43,125 bases of DNA from Gammaproteobacteria bacterium. GTDB taxonomy: Bacteria > Pseudomonadota > Gammaproteobacteria > DSM-19610. Location: NCBI GenBank assembly GCA_030621785.1, contig JAUXGZ010000008.1, forward strand, positions 1-43,125, read 5' to 3'. Positions 22,251-33,078 of this stretch are shown here, piece by piece. A program made the position numbers and the translations under genes. The notes beneath the pieces are model-generated. The model made no database searches. It was not told where the DNA came from and saw only the letters and a program-made list of their open reading frames with translations. Each line of letters begins with the position of its first letter. The stretch's first letter is position 1.

Positions 22251-22871
22251 ATGGATGAAGAAGATATACCAAAAAAGCTGGCCGGGCGCTTTCGTGGCTT
22301 TCTACCGGTAATTGTCGACGTCGAAACAGCAGGCTTTAATGCCAGGAAAGATGCCCTGCTGGAAATTGCTGCGGTGATGGTCGATTTCGACAGTGACGGA
22401 CAACTGCAACTGACCGAAACCATCGCCTGCAACGTACTTCCCTTCAAGGGTGCCAATCTGGACGAGAAGTCGCTGGAATTCACCGGCATCGACCCCTGGC
22501 ATCCGTTCCGCTTTGCCAAACCGGAAGAAGAAGCACTGGGAACTGTTTTTTCGCCCATACGCAAGGCGGTCAAGGCCAGCGGATGCACGCGCGCCATCCT
22601 GGTTGGCCACAACGCCTCCTTCGACCTGGGTTTCATCAATGCAGCGGCCGAACGCAACAAAATCAAACGCAACCCGTTCCACCCGTTCAGTAGTTTTGAC
22701 ACCGCGACACTGGCCGGGCTGGCCTACGGGCAAACCGTTCTGGCACGCGCCGCCATCACGGCCGGACTCGATTGGGACCAGGAACAGGCGCACTCGGCAA
22801 AATACGATGCCGAACGCACGGCTGAACTGTTCTGCGGCATCGTGAATCGCTGGGACGCATCCAACCGGTAG
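22251..22871 (+). CDS. rnt: Ribonuclease T
   Basis: '[26 protein letters not shown]', '[15 protein letters not shown]', '[15 protein letters not shown]'. Confidence 0.92.
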   Translation: MDEEDIPKKLAGRFRGFLPVIVDVETAGFNARKDALLEIAAVMVDFDSDGQLQLTETIACNVLPFKGANLDEKSLEFTGIDPWHPFRFAKPEEEALGTVFSPIRKAVKASGCTRAILVGHNASFDLGFINAAAERNKIKRNPFHPFSSFDTATLAGLAYGQTVLARAAITAGLDWDQEQAHSAKYDAERTAELFCGIVNRWDASNR

Positions 22872-22900
22872 GAGCGCCCCCTGACCTCTGTTATCGACCG

Positions 22901-23917
22901 CTACTTGCTGTCGATAATGCTCCAGCCAGCGGTCGCTGGCAGCCGTGGAAGATCCATGACAGGAAATTCACCCGTCAGCGCACCGAGAAAAGCGACTATA
23001 TCCTTCACCTGATTTTCGTCCAGATCCTTGTTAAGCTGCACTTTTGCCATCACTCGTACGGCATCATCCAGCGTCTGGACCGAACCATTGTGAAAATAGG
23101 GAGCGGTCAGAGCGATATTCCTCAACGTGGGCACCTTCCACATATGCTTGCCGTCACGGCCCTTGTCCGAAGCCAGATCGTAGGTAGCGACATAATCGTT
23201 ATCGGTGTAGGTCGGGAACTTCATAAAGAAGCCGGTGCCCGCTGCCATCGCCGGGCCATTGAAAGCCGGACCTGAATGGCAACCGGTACAGCCGGTCTCG
23301 TCAAACAGCGTCATGCCACGCAATTCCTGTTCGCTGAGTGCATCCTTGTTGCCGTTGACGTGACCGTCATAACGACTGTTCGGCGTGATCAGCGTGCGTT
23401 CGAAAGCGGCCACGGCCCGGGCTGCATTTTCCACCGTCATGGCGTCATCCTTGCCGAACGCGCTCACGAACAGGGCTTCATAGCCGGGTATTGCCCGCAC
23501 CCGGTTCATGGCAACCTCGAGATCGCTCATACCCATTTCAACCGGATTCACGACCGGGCCTTTAGCCTGATCCTCGAGAGTAGCGGCGCGTCCATCCCAG
23601 AACTGGGAAGAAGCGAAGGCCGCGTTCCAGACGGTCGGCGCACTGCGGCCGCCGGTTTTGCCGTGTACGCCCATGGAAAACGAGCGGTTGTCATCACCAC
23701 CCAGCATCAGGTTGTGGCAGGAATTGCAGGACACTGTGCCGGTCTCGGAAAAGCGGGGGTCGAAATACAACCGTTTACCCAGCTCGACTTTTTCAGCCGT
23801 CACGGGATTGTCAGCCGGCTCCGGCGCCTTGTCGGGCAGAGCCTGCCATTCGTAGGCCATCGCGGCATTTGTCGCAAGGCTGATAACGAGAGACAATAGA
23901 GCTGTTTTCAGTTTCAT
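22901..23917 (-). CDS. Di-heme cytochrome c peroxidase (MauG/CcpA family)
   Basis: Two CxxCH motifs (CNSCHN, CTGCHS), signal peptide. Confidence 0.9.
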   Translation of the reverse strand: MKLKTALLSLVISLATNAAMAYEWQALPDKAPEPADNPVTAEKVELGKRLYFDPRFSETGTVSCNSCHNLMLGGDDNRSFSMGVHGKTGGRSAPTVWNAAFASSQFWDGRAATLEDQAKGPVVNPVEMGMSDLEVAMNRVRAIPGYEALFVSAFGKDDAMTVENAARAVAAFERTLITPNSRYDGHVNGNKDALSEQELRGMTLFDETGCTGCHSGPAFNGPAMAAGTGFFMKFPTYTDNDYVATYDLASDKGRDGKHMWKVPTLRNIALTAPYFHNGSVQTLDDAVRVMAKVQLNKDLDENQVKDIVAFLGALTGEFPVMDLPRLPATAGWSIIDSK

Positions 23918-24018
23918 AACATCAATTCCTTGAAGTTTTAGCGGATTTAGGTCTTTCGGCTTAGAATCAATCTAAATTATCTTTTTTTCAACCAGAAAAA
24001 TCAAGGGTAGATGCCCGT

Positions 24019-24573
24019 ATGAGCACACTTCCGGAAAAAGACCAACAAATCATCGACGCCCACACCGGACTGATACACCGGGTGGTAATCGCCTGCGAGA
24101 ACCCCCAGCTGGTACCCGACCTGGAAGAAATCCTGAAGCAGGCAGAACAGAATGACTGGGCCTCCCTGGTTGCGGCCATTCGCCAGATCCTGGCGGGAAA
24201 ACGCGATGAGTCCATGCTGTTCGCACTGGACGAGGAGGATCGCCTGATCGTCAGCACCATCCTGCGCGGCCTGCAGAACGCTGCAACCCTGCCGGATCTC
24301 CAAAAGGGATTCGATGCCGGAATGGCTGCACCCGGCCTGGCGGCCATGATTCACGGCTCCCGCAAGGGCAACCTGGAAACGCTCAAACTGTTATCGGATA
24401 TGGCGCAGCAGATGATGCAGGCCGGTGGCGATATGGCCCGTCTGGCGGCCGTTCTGCGCCCGATGATCCAGGGCGAGCGCGAACCCGGGATACTGACCCG
24501 TGGCATGTCCGATAAAGGTGAAGAACTGCTTCAGGCAATCCTGGTGGAACTCTCCAGACTGGATTCTGAGTAG
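24019..24573 (+). CDS. Hypothetical protein
   Basis: Clean 184 aa ORF between divergent and convergent genes; no motif recognised. Confidence 0.6.
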   Translation: MSTLPEKDQQIIDAHTGLIHRVVIACENPQLVPDLEEILKQAEQNDWASLVAAIRQILAGKRDESMLFALDEEDRLIVSTILRGLQNAATLPDLQKGFDAGMAAPGLAAMIHGSRKGNLETLKLLSDMAQQMMQAGGDMARLAAVLRPMIQGEREPGILTRGMSDKGEELLQAILVELSRLDSE

Positions 24574-24585
24574 TACAACACGAGC

Positions 24586-24906
24586 CTAAGAACCGCTGGC
24601 GGCTTCCTGCAGCATCGGTTTCAACTCGCCCTTCTGGTACAGCTCCAGCACGATATCGTGGCCACCGACCAGCTCGCCTTTCACGTATACCTGCGGGAAG
24701 GTGGGCCAGTTGGCAAAACGCGGCAGGTTTTCAAAAATTTCCGGATCAGCCAGCACATTTACATGTCCAAAGTCCACTTCACAGGCCTGCAACATCTGCG
24801 CAGTTCTGCTGGAATAACCGCACATGGGCATCTGCGGCGTACCTTTCATGAAAATCACGACAGGGTCGGAGTCAACCGCCTGTTTTATTCGCTCCATTAC
24901 ATCCAT
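24586..24906 (-). CDS. grxD: Monothiol glutaredoxin, Grx4 family
   Basis: 'VVIFMKGTPQMPMCGYSSRTAQML', 'WPTFPQVYVKGELVGGHDI'. Confidence 0.9.
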   Translation of the reverse strand: MDVMERIKQAVDSDPVVIFMKGTPQMPMCGYSSRTAQMLQACEVDFGHVNVLADPEIFENLPRFANWPTFPQVYVKGELVGGHDIVLELYQKGELKPMLQEAASGS

Positions 24907-25008
24907 CGTTACCTGCCTCTGCTATTGATCCGATTTTTATACCTGCGTGGAGTGTACCCGGCAACCGGGTGAACAAAAAGTCAATTTTAAAGTGGTTATC
25001 CGCCACTA

Positions 25009-26790
25009 TCAGGCAATTGAGTCTACATTTCGCTGCAGCCAGAACTCGAGCGCCGCGAGGTGCCAGAGCTTGCTGCCCTGTAACCGGGTCAACTGGTGTT
25101 CGGGATCATTCAGTATCGCCTGAACATATTCCCTGCGGTATAAACCACGTTCGCGACAGGCCGTCGAGTCCAGGATATCGCGCATGAAATCCAGAAACTC
25201 ACCACGAATATATTTGAGCGCGGGCACCGGAAAATACCCTTTGGGCCGATCGATTACAGCATCCGGTATCAGGCCTCGCGCAATGGCCTTGAGAGGAAAC
25301 TTGCCGCCCTCACGCAATTTCAGTTGCGGAGGCATCCTGATGACCAGTTCTACCAGTTCGTGATCCAGGAAGGGAACGCGTGCTTCCAGTCCCCAGGCCA
25401 TGGTCATATTATCCACCCGCTTGACCGGGTCATCGACAATCAGGGTAGTTACGTCGAAATGCAGCACCCGGTTCAGGTACTGTTTCGCTCCCGCGGATTT
25501 CAATCGTTCTGCCACCAATGCTTCGGTATAGTCCGGACCGGCGTAGGCCTGCGACACCATGGACAGGTATTCTGCATGGTCTCGATCGAAGTACCAGGAA
25601 CGGAAACGTTCCACATCGCTGTCGACGCCGTGCTGCATGTGGGGGTACCAGAAGTAACCGGCAAAAACCTCGTCCGCACCCTGCCCGCTTTGCACCACCT
25701 TTACGTGCCGGGAAACGCGCTCGGCAAGCAGATAGAAAGCGACAGCATCCTGCCCCACCATCGGCTCGGCCATACTGTCGATCGCCTCGGGCAGGCGCTG
25801 AAGCACCTCGGCATCGGGTACATGGATTTTTTCATGGCGGGTGCCATAGCGTTCCACGATCTGGTCGGAAAACTCGAACTCGCTGCCTCGCTCGTCCGGA
25901 TGATCCTCGAAACCAACCGAAAAGGTACGCAGGTCACTACCGCCATCCTGCGCAAGCAGCGCTACCAACAGGCTGCTGTCCAGCCCGCCGGACAGCAGCA
26001 CACCCACCGGGACATCGGCAATCACGCGCCGCCGCTGTACCGCACGCAGCAATGCAGCACGTGTTTCCTCCAGCCAGTCCTGTTCACTGCGCTTGACACC
26101 ATCCGGGCCGGCATCGAGCTGCCAGTAGGGGAACACGCGATCGTGCCCGCTGGCGTCGACGATCATCAGGTGTGCAGGCGGCAGCTTGCGAATACCGCGC
26201 AGCAGGGTGCGCGGCGCCGGCACCACGGCGTGCAGCGTAAAATGGTGGTGTAACGCAACACTGTCGATGCTCGTATCCACATCACCGGCCGCCAGCAATG
26301 CCTGTGAAGTGGAAGCAAAGCGGAAGCGCTCACGTGTCTGACTGTAGTACAGCGGCTTGATACCGAAACGATCCCGCACCAGGATCAATTTGTGCTGCCG
26401 GCGATCCCAGATGGCGGCCGCGAACATACCGTGTAATCTTGCCGCAAAGCCTTCACCCCAGGCTGCCCAGGCCTTGAGAACAACCTCGGTATCACCTTCA
26501 CTTTTAAATTCATAGCCTTTGCTGATCAGCTCGGCGCGCAATTCCCGGTAGTTGTAAATGGCGCCGTTGAACACCAACACCAGCCCCAGTGCCTCGTCCA
26601 CCCACGGCTGGTCGGAAGCGTGGGAAAGATCGATAACCGACAGACGACGATGTCCCATAGCCAGTGCATCGCGCCTGTATCGACCTTCGTGATCGGGGCC
26701 ACGCTTCTCCAGCCTGGAAAGCATGCGTTGCAGCACACCATTATCGGGTGCCTGTCCATCCAGACGTAATTCACCACAGATTCCACACAT
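25009..26790 (-). CDS. Asparagine synthase family amidotransferase, resembling N-acetylglutaminylglutamine amidotransferase
   Basis: 'MCGICGELRLDGQAPDN...RRGPDHEG'-type class II Gln amidotransferase N-terminus and 'VGVLLSGGLDSSLLVALLA' synthetase motif. Confidence 0.8.
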   Translation of the reverse strand: MCGICGELRLDGQAPDNGVLQRMLSRLEKRGPDHEGRYRRDALAMGHRRLSVIDLSHASDQPWVDEALGLVLVFNGAIYNYRELRAELISKGYEFKSEGDTEVVLKAWAAWGEGFAARLHGMFAAAIWDRRQHKLILVRDRFGIKPLYYSQTRERFRFASTSQALLAAGDVDTSIDSVALHHHFTLHAVVPAPRTLLRGIRKLPPAHLMIVDASGHDRVFPYWQLDAGPDGVKRSEQDWLEETRAALLRAVQRRRVIADVPVGVLLSGGLDSSLLVALLAQDGGSDLRTFSVGFEDHPDERGSEFEFSDQIVERYGTRHEKIHVPDAEVLQRLPEAIDSMAEPMVGQDAVAFYLLAERVSRHVKVVQSGQGADEVFAGYFWYPHMQHGVDSDVERFRSWYFDRDHAEYLSMVSQAYAGPDYTEALVAERLKSAGAKQYLNRVLHFDVTTLIVDDPVKRVDNMTMAWGLEARVPFLDHELVELVIRMPPQLKLREGGKFPLKAIARGLIPDAVIDRPKGYFPVPALKYIRGEFLDFMRDILDSTACRERGLYRREYVQAILNDPEHQLTRLQGSKLWHLAALEFWLQRNVDSIA

Positions 26791-26816
26791 ATCAAATCAG
26801 GACCGTTAGCAGATTT

Positions 26817-28370
26817 TCACAGTTGACCGGAAGTCCGGCGACCAAAGCCACCACCACCAGGGGTCCGTATCAGCAGATGATCCCCGGCATCGACATCAAG
26901 CGCCGTTTTTGCGGCCACGACGGTGCCGTTCAGTTCGTTGCGACCAGGTTTACCGGCAGCACCACCGGCAAGCCCCCAGGGGGCACGCTCGCGACGTTCA
27001 GTGATCAGGGTCACCTGCGCCGGCGATAAAAACCGGTATTCCCGCAGCAGGCCGTTGCCACCATTACGCCGACCCACACCGCCGGAACCCCGGCGGATCC
27101 GGTAACGGCAGATACGCAGCGGAAACATGCTTTCGACGACTTCAACCGGGGTATTGAGGGTATTGGTCATATGCGTCTGCACGGCATCCAGACCACCGCC
27201 ATGCGGCCCCGCGCCCATGCCGCCACCGACGGTCTCGTAGTAATCCCAGCTGCCACCGGCACCGCGAGCACCCATGGCAAGGTTATTCATACTGCCCTGG
27301 CTGGCGGCCGGAATGAGATCGGGTACTGCCTCCGACAGCGCACCCAGCAACAGGTCGACCACACGACTGCTGGTTTCCACATTACCGGCGGCCACGGCGG
27401 CCGGATAGCGGGCGTTCAGCAAGCAACCTTCGGGAACCTGCAGACAGACCGGGCGGAAACTGCCGGAACAGGCCGGCGTGCGCTCATCCATAAGGCAACG
27501 GAATACATAAAACACGGCAGCGGCTACGACCGGCACGGGACAGTTGATATTGCCGGCCACCTGGGACGCAGTGCCGGAAAAATCCACATTGACGCTACTG
27601 CCCTGAATCAGTAACTCGACACAAAGGCGAATATCCCGGGTACCCAGACCATCATCGTCCAGATAGTCGGTAAACCGGTAACGGCCGTCCGGCAACTGCT
27701 CCAGTGCCTGCCGGGCCATCCGCTCGCCGTACTCGTTCAGCTCCCGAAGTGCCACCGCATAAGCCTCGGTTCCCATGACTTCGACCAGCTCGGTAATCCG
27801 CCGAACCCCGGTACGATTGGCGCTGATCTGGGCGGAAAAGTCTCCCCGGGTAATCGCCGCATTGTGGGTGCAAGCGATAATGTCATCGAGCACCTGCTCA
27901 TTGACCGCCCCCCCCTCGACCAGCAGCACGGGCGGAATCCGCAGCCCCTCCTCATCCAGCGTGCCGGCAATCGGCATGGACCCGGGGCTTTCTGCACCGA
28001 TATCAGCGTGGTGAGCACGATTTACAACAAAACCGACACATTGCCCCCGCACGAACACCGGGGCGATCAGGGTAACATCCGGCAGGTGTGTCCCGCCCTG
28101 GAAGGGATCATTGAGCAGCAGCATATCACCGTGCGTCCAGCTTCGTTCATTTACCAGGCCGGACATGGCGTACGCCATACTGCCGAGATGCACCGGAATA
28201 TGGGCGGCCTGGGCACACAGTTGTCCCTCGACATCGAACACGGCACAGGAATAATCAAGCCGGTCGCGGATGTTGGGCGAGAACGCAGCACGCCTGAGAA
28301 CCGCCCCCATTTCGTCACAGATAGCAGCAATCCGGTTGGCGAACAGGCTGAGCTGTATAGCATCCATGCA
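26817..28370 (-). CDS. Hydantoinase B/oxoprolinase family protein
   Basis: '[30 protein letters not shown]', '[20 protein letters not shown]'; start at internal ATG 28370. Confidence 0.87.
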   Translation of the reverse strand, partial: CMDAIQLSLFANRIAAICDEMGAVLRRAAFSPNIRDRLDYSCAVFDVEGQLCAQAAHIPVHLGSMAYAMSGLVNERSWTHGDMLLLNDPFQGGTHLPDVTLIAPVFVRGQCVGFVVNRAHHADIGAESPGSMPIAGTLDEEGLRIPPVLLVEGGAVNEQVLDDIIACTHNAAITRGDFSAQISANRTGVRRITELVEVMGTEAYAVALRELNEYGERMARQALEQLPDGRYRFTDYLDDDGLGTRDIRLCVELLIQGSSVNVDFSGTASQVAGNINCPVPVVAAAVFYVFRCLMDERTPACSGSFRPVCLQVPEGCLLNARYPAAVAAGNVETSSRVVDLLLGALSEAVPDLIPAASQGSMNNLAMGARGAGGSWDYYETVGGGMGAGPHGGGLDAVQTHMTNTLNTPVEVVESMFPLRICRYRIRRGSGGVGRRNGGNGLLREYRFLSPAQVTLITERRERAPWGLAGGAAGKPGRNELNGTVVAAKTALDVDAGDHLLIRTPGGGGFGRRTSGQL

Positions 28371-28439
28371 CCCTATTATGCCCGAGATTGTGTACTTGCT
28401 CCCATATTGCATTCCGGGTTTGCGGCCCGTAAACTCCCC

Positions 28440-28464
28440 AATCCTGAGTAATTTGGTCGACTAT
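28440..28464. promoter_or_regulatory. Possible IscR type-1-like (Rrf2 family) operator
   Basis: AATCCTGAGTAATTTGGTCGACTAT matches 21 of 25 positions of the E. coli type-1 consensus as recalled. Confidence 0.45.
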
Positions 28465-28517
28465 TACCCGGCCATAATCATGATTCAACCTTTTCTACTC
28501 CGAGGAGCAGTAACAAA

Positions 28518-29111
28518 ATGAACCCATTAACATCCATCTGGGGCACCATTATCTCCGGATTTATCCTGGCGATTATTATCGTCTTCGCGCTGGGCACAAC
28601 CAGCGTCAACGCGCTCGAACTCGAGGTCTGGTTCCACGTACTTTCCGGCGTGGTATGGATTGGCCTGCTGTACTACTTCAACTTTGTCCAGGTTCCGGCT
28701 GTTGGCCAGGCCCTCGCCGAGAAAGACAAGGGTGGCCCCGGCCCTGCCGCCATCAACAAGTACGTGGCTCCACGCGCGCTGCTGTGGTTCCGCTGGGGTG
28801 CCGTGGCAACCTGGCTGAGCGGTGTCGGTGCCTTGCAGCACCTGGCCGAAGGCGGCGCCATGAAAGCCTTCATGCTGAGCGACGGCATGGTGGTCATCGG
28901 CATCGGCGCCTGGCTGGGCACCATCATGCTGTTCAACGTCTGGGTGCTCATCTGGCCAAACCAGAAGAAGATCCTCGGCATGGTAGACGCCAGTCCCGAG
29001 CAGATCGCCGCCGCCAAGAAGGTCGCCCTGATGGCATCCCGCACCAATACCCTGCTGTCGATCCCCATGCTGATGTGCATGACCGCCTACGGGCACGGAC
29101 TGCCGTTCTGA
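28518..29111 (+). CDS. Membrane protein resembling the urate hydroxylase PuuD membrane domain
   Basis: 'ELEVWFHVLSGVVWIGLLYYFNFVQVPA', several hydrophobic helices. Confidence 0.7.
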   Translation: MNPLTSIWGTIISGFILAIIIVFALGTTSVNALELEVWFHVLSGVVWIGLLYYFNFVQVPAVGQALAEKDKGGPGPAAINKYVAPRALLWFRWGAVATWLSGVGALQHLAEGGAMKAFMLSDGMVVIGIGAWLGTIMLFNVWVLIWPNQKKILGMVDASPEQIAAAKKVALMASRTNTLLSIPMLMCMTAYGHGLPF

Positions 29112-29135
29112 TACAAAGAACCCGGGTACGTCCGG

Positions 29136-29160
29136 AAACCCGGCTCCGGCCGGGTTTTTT
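29136..29160 (+). terminator. Rho-independent terminator after PuuD-like gene
   Basis: AAACCCGGC-TCCG-GCCGGGTTT plus T-tract. Confidence 0.85.
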
Positions 29161-29251
29161 ATTGCCAAACCACCAACAAGCACTATAAAATCCCGCCTTT
29201 GCTGTGGCGGCTCCATCGGGGCTGCCTTTTATTTTTGGAAGTCCTTTAAAG

Positions 29252-30433
29252 ATGGCCGAACACCTGATGAACACCTACAGCCCGCTGCCGGTCTGCTTCG
29301 AACGCGGTGAAGGCGTTTACCTGTATGACACTGCCGGTGAATGTTACCTGGACGCCCTGTCGGGTATCGCCGTTTGCGGGCTGGGCCACGCCCATCCGGC
29401 CGTCAGCAAAGCCATCTGCACGCAGGCCGGCCGCCTGCTGCATACCTCCAATCTGTACCGTATCAGCCACCAGGAAACACTGGCCACCAGCCTGTGCCAG
29501 GTTGCCGGAATGGACCGGGTTTTTTTCAGCAATTCCGGCGCCGAAGCCAACGAGGCAGCCCTGAAGCTGGCGCGTCTGTATGGTCACCGCAAGGGTATCG
29601 ATGCACCACAGGTCATCGTAACCGAGGGCAGTTTTCACGGACGCACCATGGCCACACTCACCGCAACCGGCAACCGCAAGATCCAGGCCGGCTTCGAACC
29701 GCTGGTACCCGGTTTCCTGCGCGCACCCTACGACGACCTGGACGCCATACAGACCATCGCCGACAACAGTCCCGGGGTGGTCGCTATCCTGGTAGAGCCG
29801 ATAACGGGAGAAGCCGGCATTCGAATTCCGTCTGAAGACTACCTGCCCAAACTACGCGAAATCTGCGACCGGCAAGGCTGGCTCCTGATGCTGGACGAAA
29901 TCCAGACCGGCATGGGTCGTACCGGACGCTGGTTTGCCTGTCAGCACGTTGATGTCCGCCCGGATGTCATGACGCTGGCCAAGGGACTCGGCAATGGCGT
30001 CCCGATCGGTGCCTGCCTGGCGCACGGGGAAGCCGCTGAAGTTTTTTCTCCGGGCAAGCATGGCTCGACCTTTGGTGGCAACCCGCTATCGACCTGCGCG
30101 GCACTGGCCGTTATTGAAACCATGAAGAAGGATCAGCTGGTGGCTGCTGCCGAACGTCTGGGCAAACGCATGCGGCAGGGCTTCGAGGAGCGTCTGCAAG
30201 GACTGGCCGGGGTGGTCGCTATCCGCAGCGCCGGACTCATGCTGGGCATCGAACTGGACCGACCCTGCGTCGCCCTGATGCAACAGGCACTGGACCGGAA
30301 ACTGCTGCTCAATGTAACTGCCGAGCGGGTGGTACGTCTGCTGCCGCCACTAATACTCGCCAATGAACAGGCAGACGAAATTGTCGCCCTGACCTGTGGC
30401 CTCATCGAAGACTTTCTGGGTAACGAACAATGA
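29252..30433 (+). CDS. argD: Acetylornithine aminotransferase
   Basis: '[22 protein letters not shown]', '[19 protein letters not shown]'; ATG at 29252. Confidence 0.9.
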   Translation: MAEHLMNTYSPLPVCFERGEGVYLYDTAGECYLDALSGIAVCGLGHAHPAVSKAICTQAGRLLHTSNLYRISHQETLATSLCQVAGMDRVFFSNSGAEANEAALKLARLYGHRKGIDAPQVIVTEGSFHGRTMATLTATGNRKIQAGFEPLVPGFLRAPYDDLDAIQTIADNSPGVVAILVEPITGEAGIRIPSEDYLPKLREICDRQGWLLMLDEIQTGMGRTGRWFACQHVDVRPDVMTLAKGLGNGVPIGACLAHGEAAEVFSPGKHGSTFGGNPLSTCAALAVIETMKKDQLVAAAERLGKRMRQGFEERLQGLAGVVAIRSAGLMLGIELDRPCVALMQQALDRKLLLNVTAERVVRLLPPLILANEQADEIVALTCGLIEDFLGNEQ

Positions 30434-31332
30434 GCCTGCGACACTTTCTTACCTTGCTGGATCTGTCGAGTGAAGAACTTCACCAGCTCATCGGGCGTGC
30501 AGTCGAGCTCAAGAACTGGCAAAAAAACGGCCGTATATATGAGCCCCTGAAGAACCGGGTGCTGGCCATGATCTTCGAGAAATCATCCACCCGTACGCGT
30601 GTCTCCTTCGAAACCGGCATGGTGCAACTCGGTGGCCATGCCATGTTCCTGTCGGCGCGCGACACCCAGATCGGACGTGGAGAGCCAGCGGAAGACAGTG
30701 CCCGGGTACTGTCGCGCATGGTAGACGCCATCATGATCCGCACCTTTGAACACGACAAGATCGAACGCTTTAGCGAGTTCTCGACCGCACCCGTTATCAA
30801 TGCACTGACCGACCAGTTCCATCCTTGCCAGTTACTGGCAGACATGCAAACCTGGTTTGAGCACCGCGGTGACATTCGCGGGGCTACCGTTACCTTTATC
30901 GGCGATGGCAACAATATGTGCCATTCGTATATCAATGCCGCACGGCAATTCGATTTCACACTGCATGTTGCCGCACCGGCCGGCTACCATCCGGATCCCG
31001 ACATTGTCGCCGGTGCCGCAGACTGCGTACGACTGTTCGAGGACCCCGTGGAAGCTTCGCGGGACAGCGATCTGGTGGTTACCGATGTATGGGCCAGCAT
31101 GGGACAGGAAGAAGAACAGCGTGAACGCGAAAAAAGTTTTGCCGGCTTCCAGGTCAACGCAGACCTCATGCGACAGGCCGGCAAGGATGCCCTGTTCATG
31201 CACTGCCTGCCGGCACACCGTGGTGAAGAAGTAAGCGCCGAGGTTATCGACGGCCCGCAGAGCGTGGTGTGGGACGAGGCTGAAAACCGGCTACATGCGC
31301 AGAAAGCACTGCTGGAATTTCTGCTGGCCTAA
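30430..31332 (+). CDS. argF: Ornithine carbamoyltransferase
   Basis: '[13 protein letters not shown]', '[13 protein letters not shown]'; overlaps argD by 4 nt. Confidence 0.93.
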   Translation: MSLRHFLTLLDLSSEELHQLIGRAVELKNWQKNGRIYEPLKNRVLAMIFEKSSTRTRVSFETGMVQLGGHAMFLSARDTQIGRGEPAEDSARVLSRMVDAIMIRTFEHDKIERFSEFSTAPVINALTDQFHPCQLLADMQTWFEHRGDIRGATVTFIGDGNNMCHSYINAARQFDFTLHVAAPAGYHPDPDIVAGAADCVRLFEDPVEASRDSDLVVTDVWASMGQEEEQREREKSFAGFQVNADLMRQAGKDALFMHCLPAHRGEEVSAEVIDGPQSVVWDEAENRLHAQKALLEFLLA

Positions 31333-31439
31333 CCCGCACACCCCGGGCCATCCAATGGCGATGGCATCGTAATTGCTTAAAATACTTTCGACCACCGATT
31401 CATGACGCCTGATATAAGCACACCGGGAGAAAGTAAAGC

Positions 31440-31757
31440 ATGGCCGTTGAACACCGTTGGAGTCAGCGCAAAGACATTTCAATCGATGTAAGTCTTTACT
31501 ACCCGCCTGTCGGGGTGGTGAACGGGACTACCCGTAACATTAGTCTGGAAGGCATGTATATTGACACCAGGGGCGTCACTATACCTCCCCAGGCTCGTCT
31601 GGAAGTCTCATTCTTTACCGAAAGCTGTGGACGGCAGATCGAACACCGCATGCCCGCCTACGTTATCCACTGCCGGGATGGTGGTGTAGGCCTTATGTTG
31701 CAGCATGTGGGCCATGGCGAATTCGATGCCTTGCGCTACATGCTGAATGTCGCCTGA
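31440..31757 (+). CDS. PilZ domain protein
   Basis: 'HRWSQRKDISIDVSLYY...TRNISLEGMYIDT'. Confidence 0.75.
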   Translation: MAVEHRWSQRKDISIDVSLYYPPVGVVNGTTRNISLEGMYIDTRGVTIPPQARLEVSFFTESCGRQIEHRMPAYVIHCRDGGVGLMLQHVGHGEFDALRYMLNVA

Positions 31758-31771
31758 ACGAGACGGCAGGC

Positions 31772-33076
31772 TCAGCCCAACCCGCAGTCCGCACGAAGCT
31801 CCGGCGGAAAACAGCAGCAAAAAATACTACCTTGCTCAGGTTCGCTTTCGATCTTCAGGCGAGCCTGGTGCCGTAACAAAACATGTTTGACAATCGCCAG
31901 CCCGAGCCCGGTTCCTCCATGCTCACGTGAACGACCGGCATCCACACGGTAAAAGCGTTCAGTGATACGCGCAATATGCCGAGCGGCAATACCCACGCCG
32001 GTATCCTCCACGGTAAATTCCGGACCGGTATCCGTGTCTGCCCATCGAATACTGATCCGGCCACCCGGCGGCGTATAGCGAACCGCGTTGAATACAAGGT
32101 TGGACAGGGCACTGTAGATTTCGGATTCGCGCCCCTTGATACACAGGCTGTAGTCAATATCCAGCTCGAAGACGTGAGCGTCACCACCATCCATATCCCG
32201 CGCATCGCGAGCAATAAAATCAATCAGGCCCGGTACCGCAACCGGCTTGTCATCATACGAAATATTTCCCGACTCCAGCTGCGACAGCGCCAGCAGGTCC
32301 TTTATGATTCGATTCATGCGCTCGGTCTGAACCTGCATGCTCTGCAGCCGGGAACCATAGCGCTCATCGAGTTCCGGATCGTCCAGAATGGTTTCAAGAT
32401 AACCGGACACCACAGTCAGGGGGCTGCGCAGCTCGTGCGACACATTGGCAATAAAATTCTGCCGGGTTTTCTCGAGGATCTGCATACGCGTCATATCATG
32501 CGCAACTACCAGCCGCCGCCCGCTCCAGTAGGGAATAATGCGCACTAACAGGGTAATATTGTCATCCACCGGCGACGGCATCTCGACCGCACCCGCATAG
32601 TCCTCGTTACGCAGGTATTCCTGAAAGTCAGGATAACGAAGCAAGTCGCCGATGCGCTTGCCACTGTCACGCGGGTACTGGAGTCCGAGGTGATGGCCGG
32701 CTGCCTGGTTCCACCAGTCGATTGCCTCGCTGTCGGGTTGCAGCTCAACCGTCGCATCAGGCAGGGCCAGGATCATCTTGTGGAAGCGCTTCAGCATACT
32801 ACGCAGGTTTTTCTTGCGCTTGCGGTTGCGCTGCTGCAAGCGCAGGATGTTTTCGAACACCGCACCCCAGATCCCTCTGGTATCTGCCGGCTGGAACTTC
32901 TTGCCTTCACGAAGCCACTTCAACAGCCGGCAGGTGTTATAGACATACCAGCCCAGGCCGAAGGCAAGGACCAGTATCAGCCCGAGTGCCGGGTATCCCG
33001 TCAGGGTACCCACCAGCAAACCCGAGAGCAGCAGGACTGCAATACGCCAGCGCTCGGCTCTCCAGGGATCAGCCAC
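31772..33076 (-). CDS. phoR: Phosphate regulon sensor histidine kinase
   Basis: H-box 'NVSHELRSPLTVVSGYLE', ATPase 'EDTGVGIAARH', 'GGTGLGLAIVKHVL'; next to phoB. Confidence 0.88.
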   Translation of the reverse strand: MADPWRAERWRIAVLLLSGLLVGTLTGYPALGLILVLAFGLGWYVYNTCRLLKWLREGKKFQPADTRGIWGAVFENILRLQQRNRKRKKNLRSMLKRFHKMILALPDATVELQPDSEAIDWWNQAAGHHLGLQYPRDSGKRIGDLLRYPDFQEYLRNEDYAGAVEMPSPVDDNITLLVRIIPYWSGRRLVVAHDMTRMQILEKTRQNFIANVSHELRSPLTVVSGYLETILDDPELDERYGSRLQSMQVQTERMNRIIKDLLALSQLESGNISYDDKPVAVPGLIDFIARDARDMDGGDAHVFELDIDYSLCIKGRESEIYSALSNLVFNAVRYTPPGGRISIRWADTDTGPEFTVEDTGVGIAARHIARITERFYRVDAGRSREHGGTGLGLAIVKHVLLRHQARLKIESEPEQGSIFCCCFPPELRADCGLG

Positions 33077-33078
33077 AC

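Noticed and set aside
24956-24970. ACCCGG-CAA-CCGGGT hairpin downstream of the amidotransferase
   Set aside because: No T-tract in the relevant direction, so not called a terminator.
25324-26253. 309 aa plus-strand ORF inside the amidotransferase gene
   Set aside because: Antisense shadow of a conserved gene with intact catalytic motifs.
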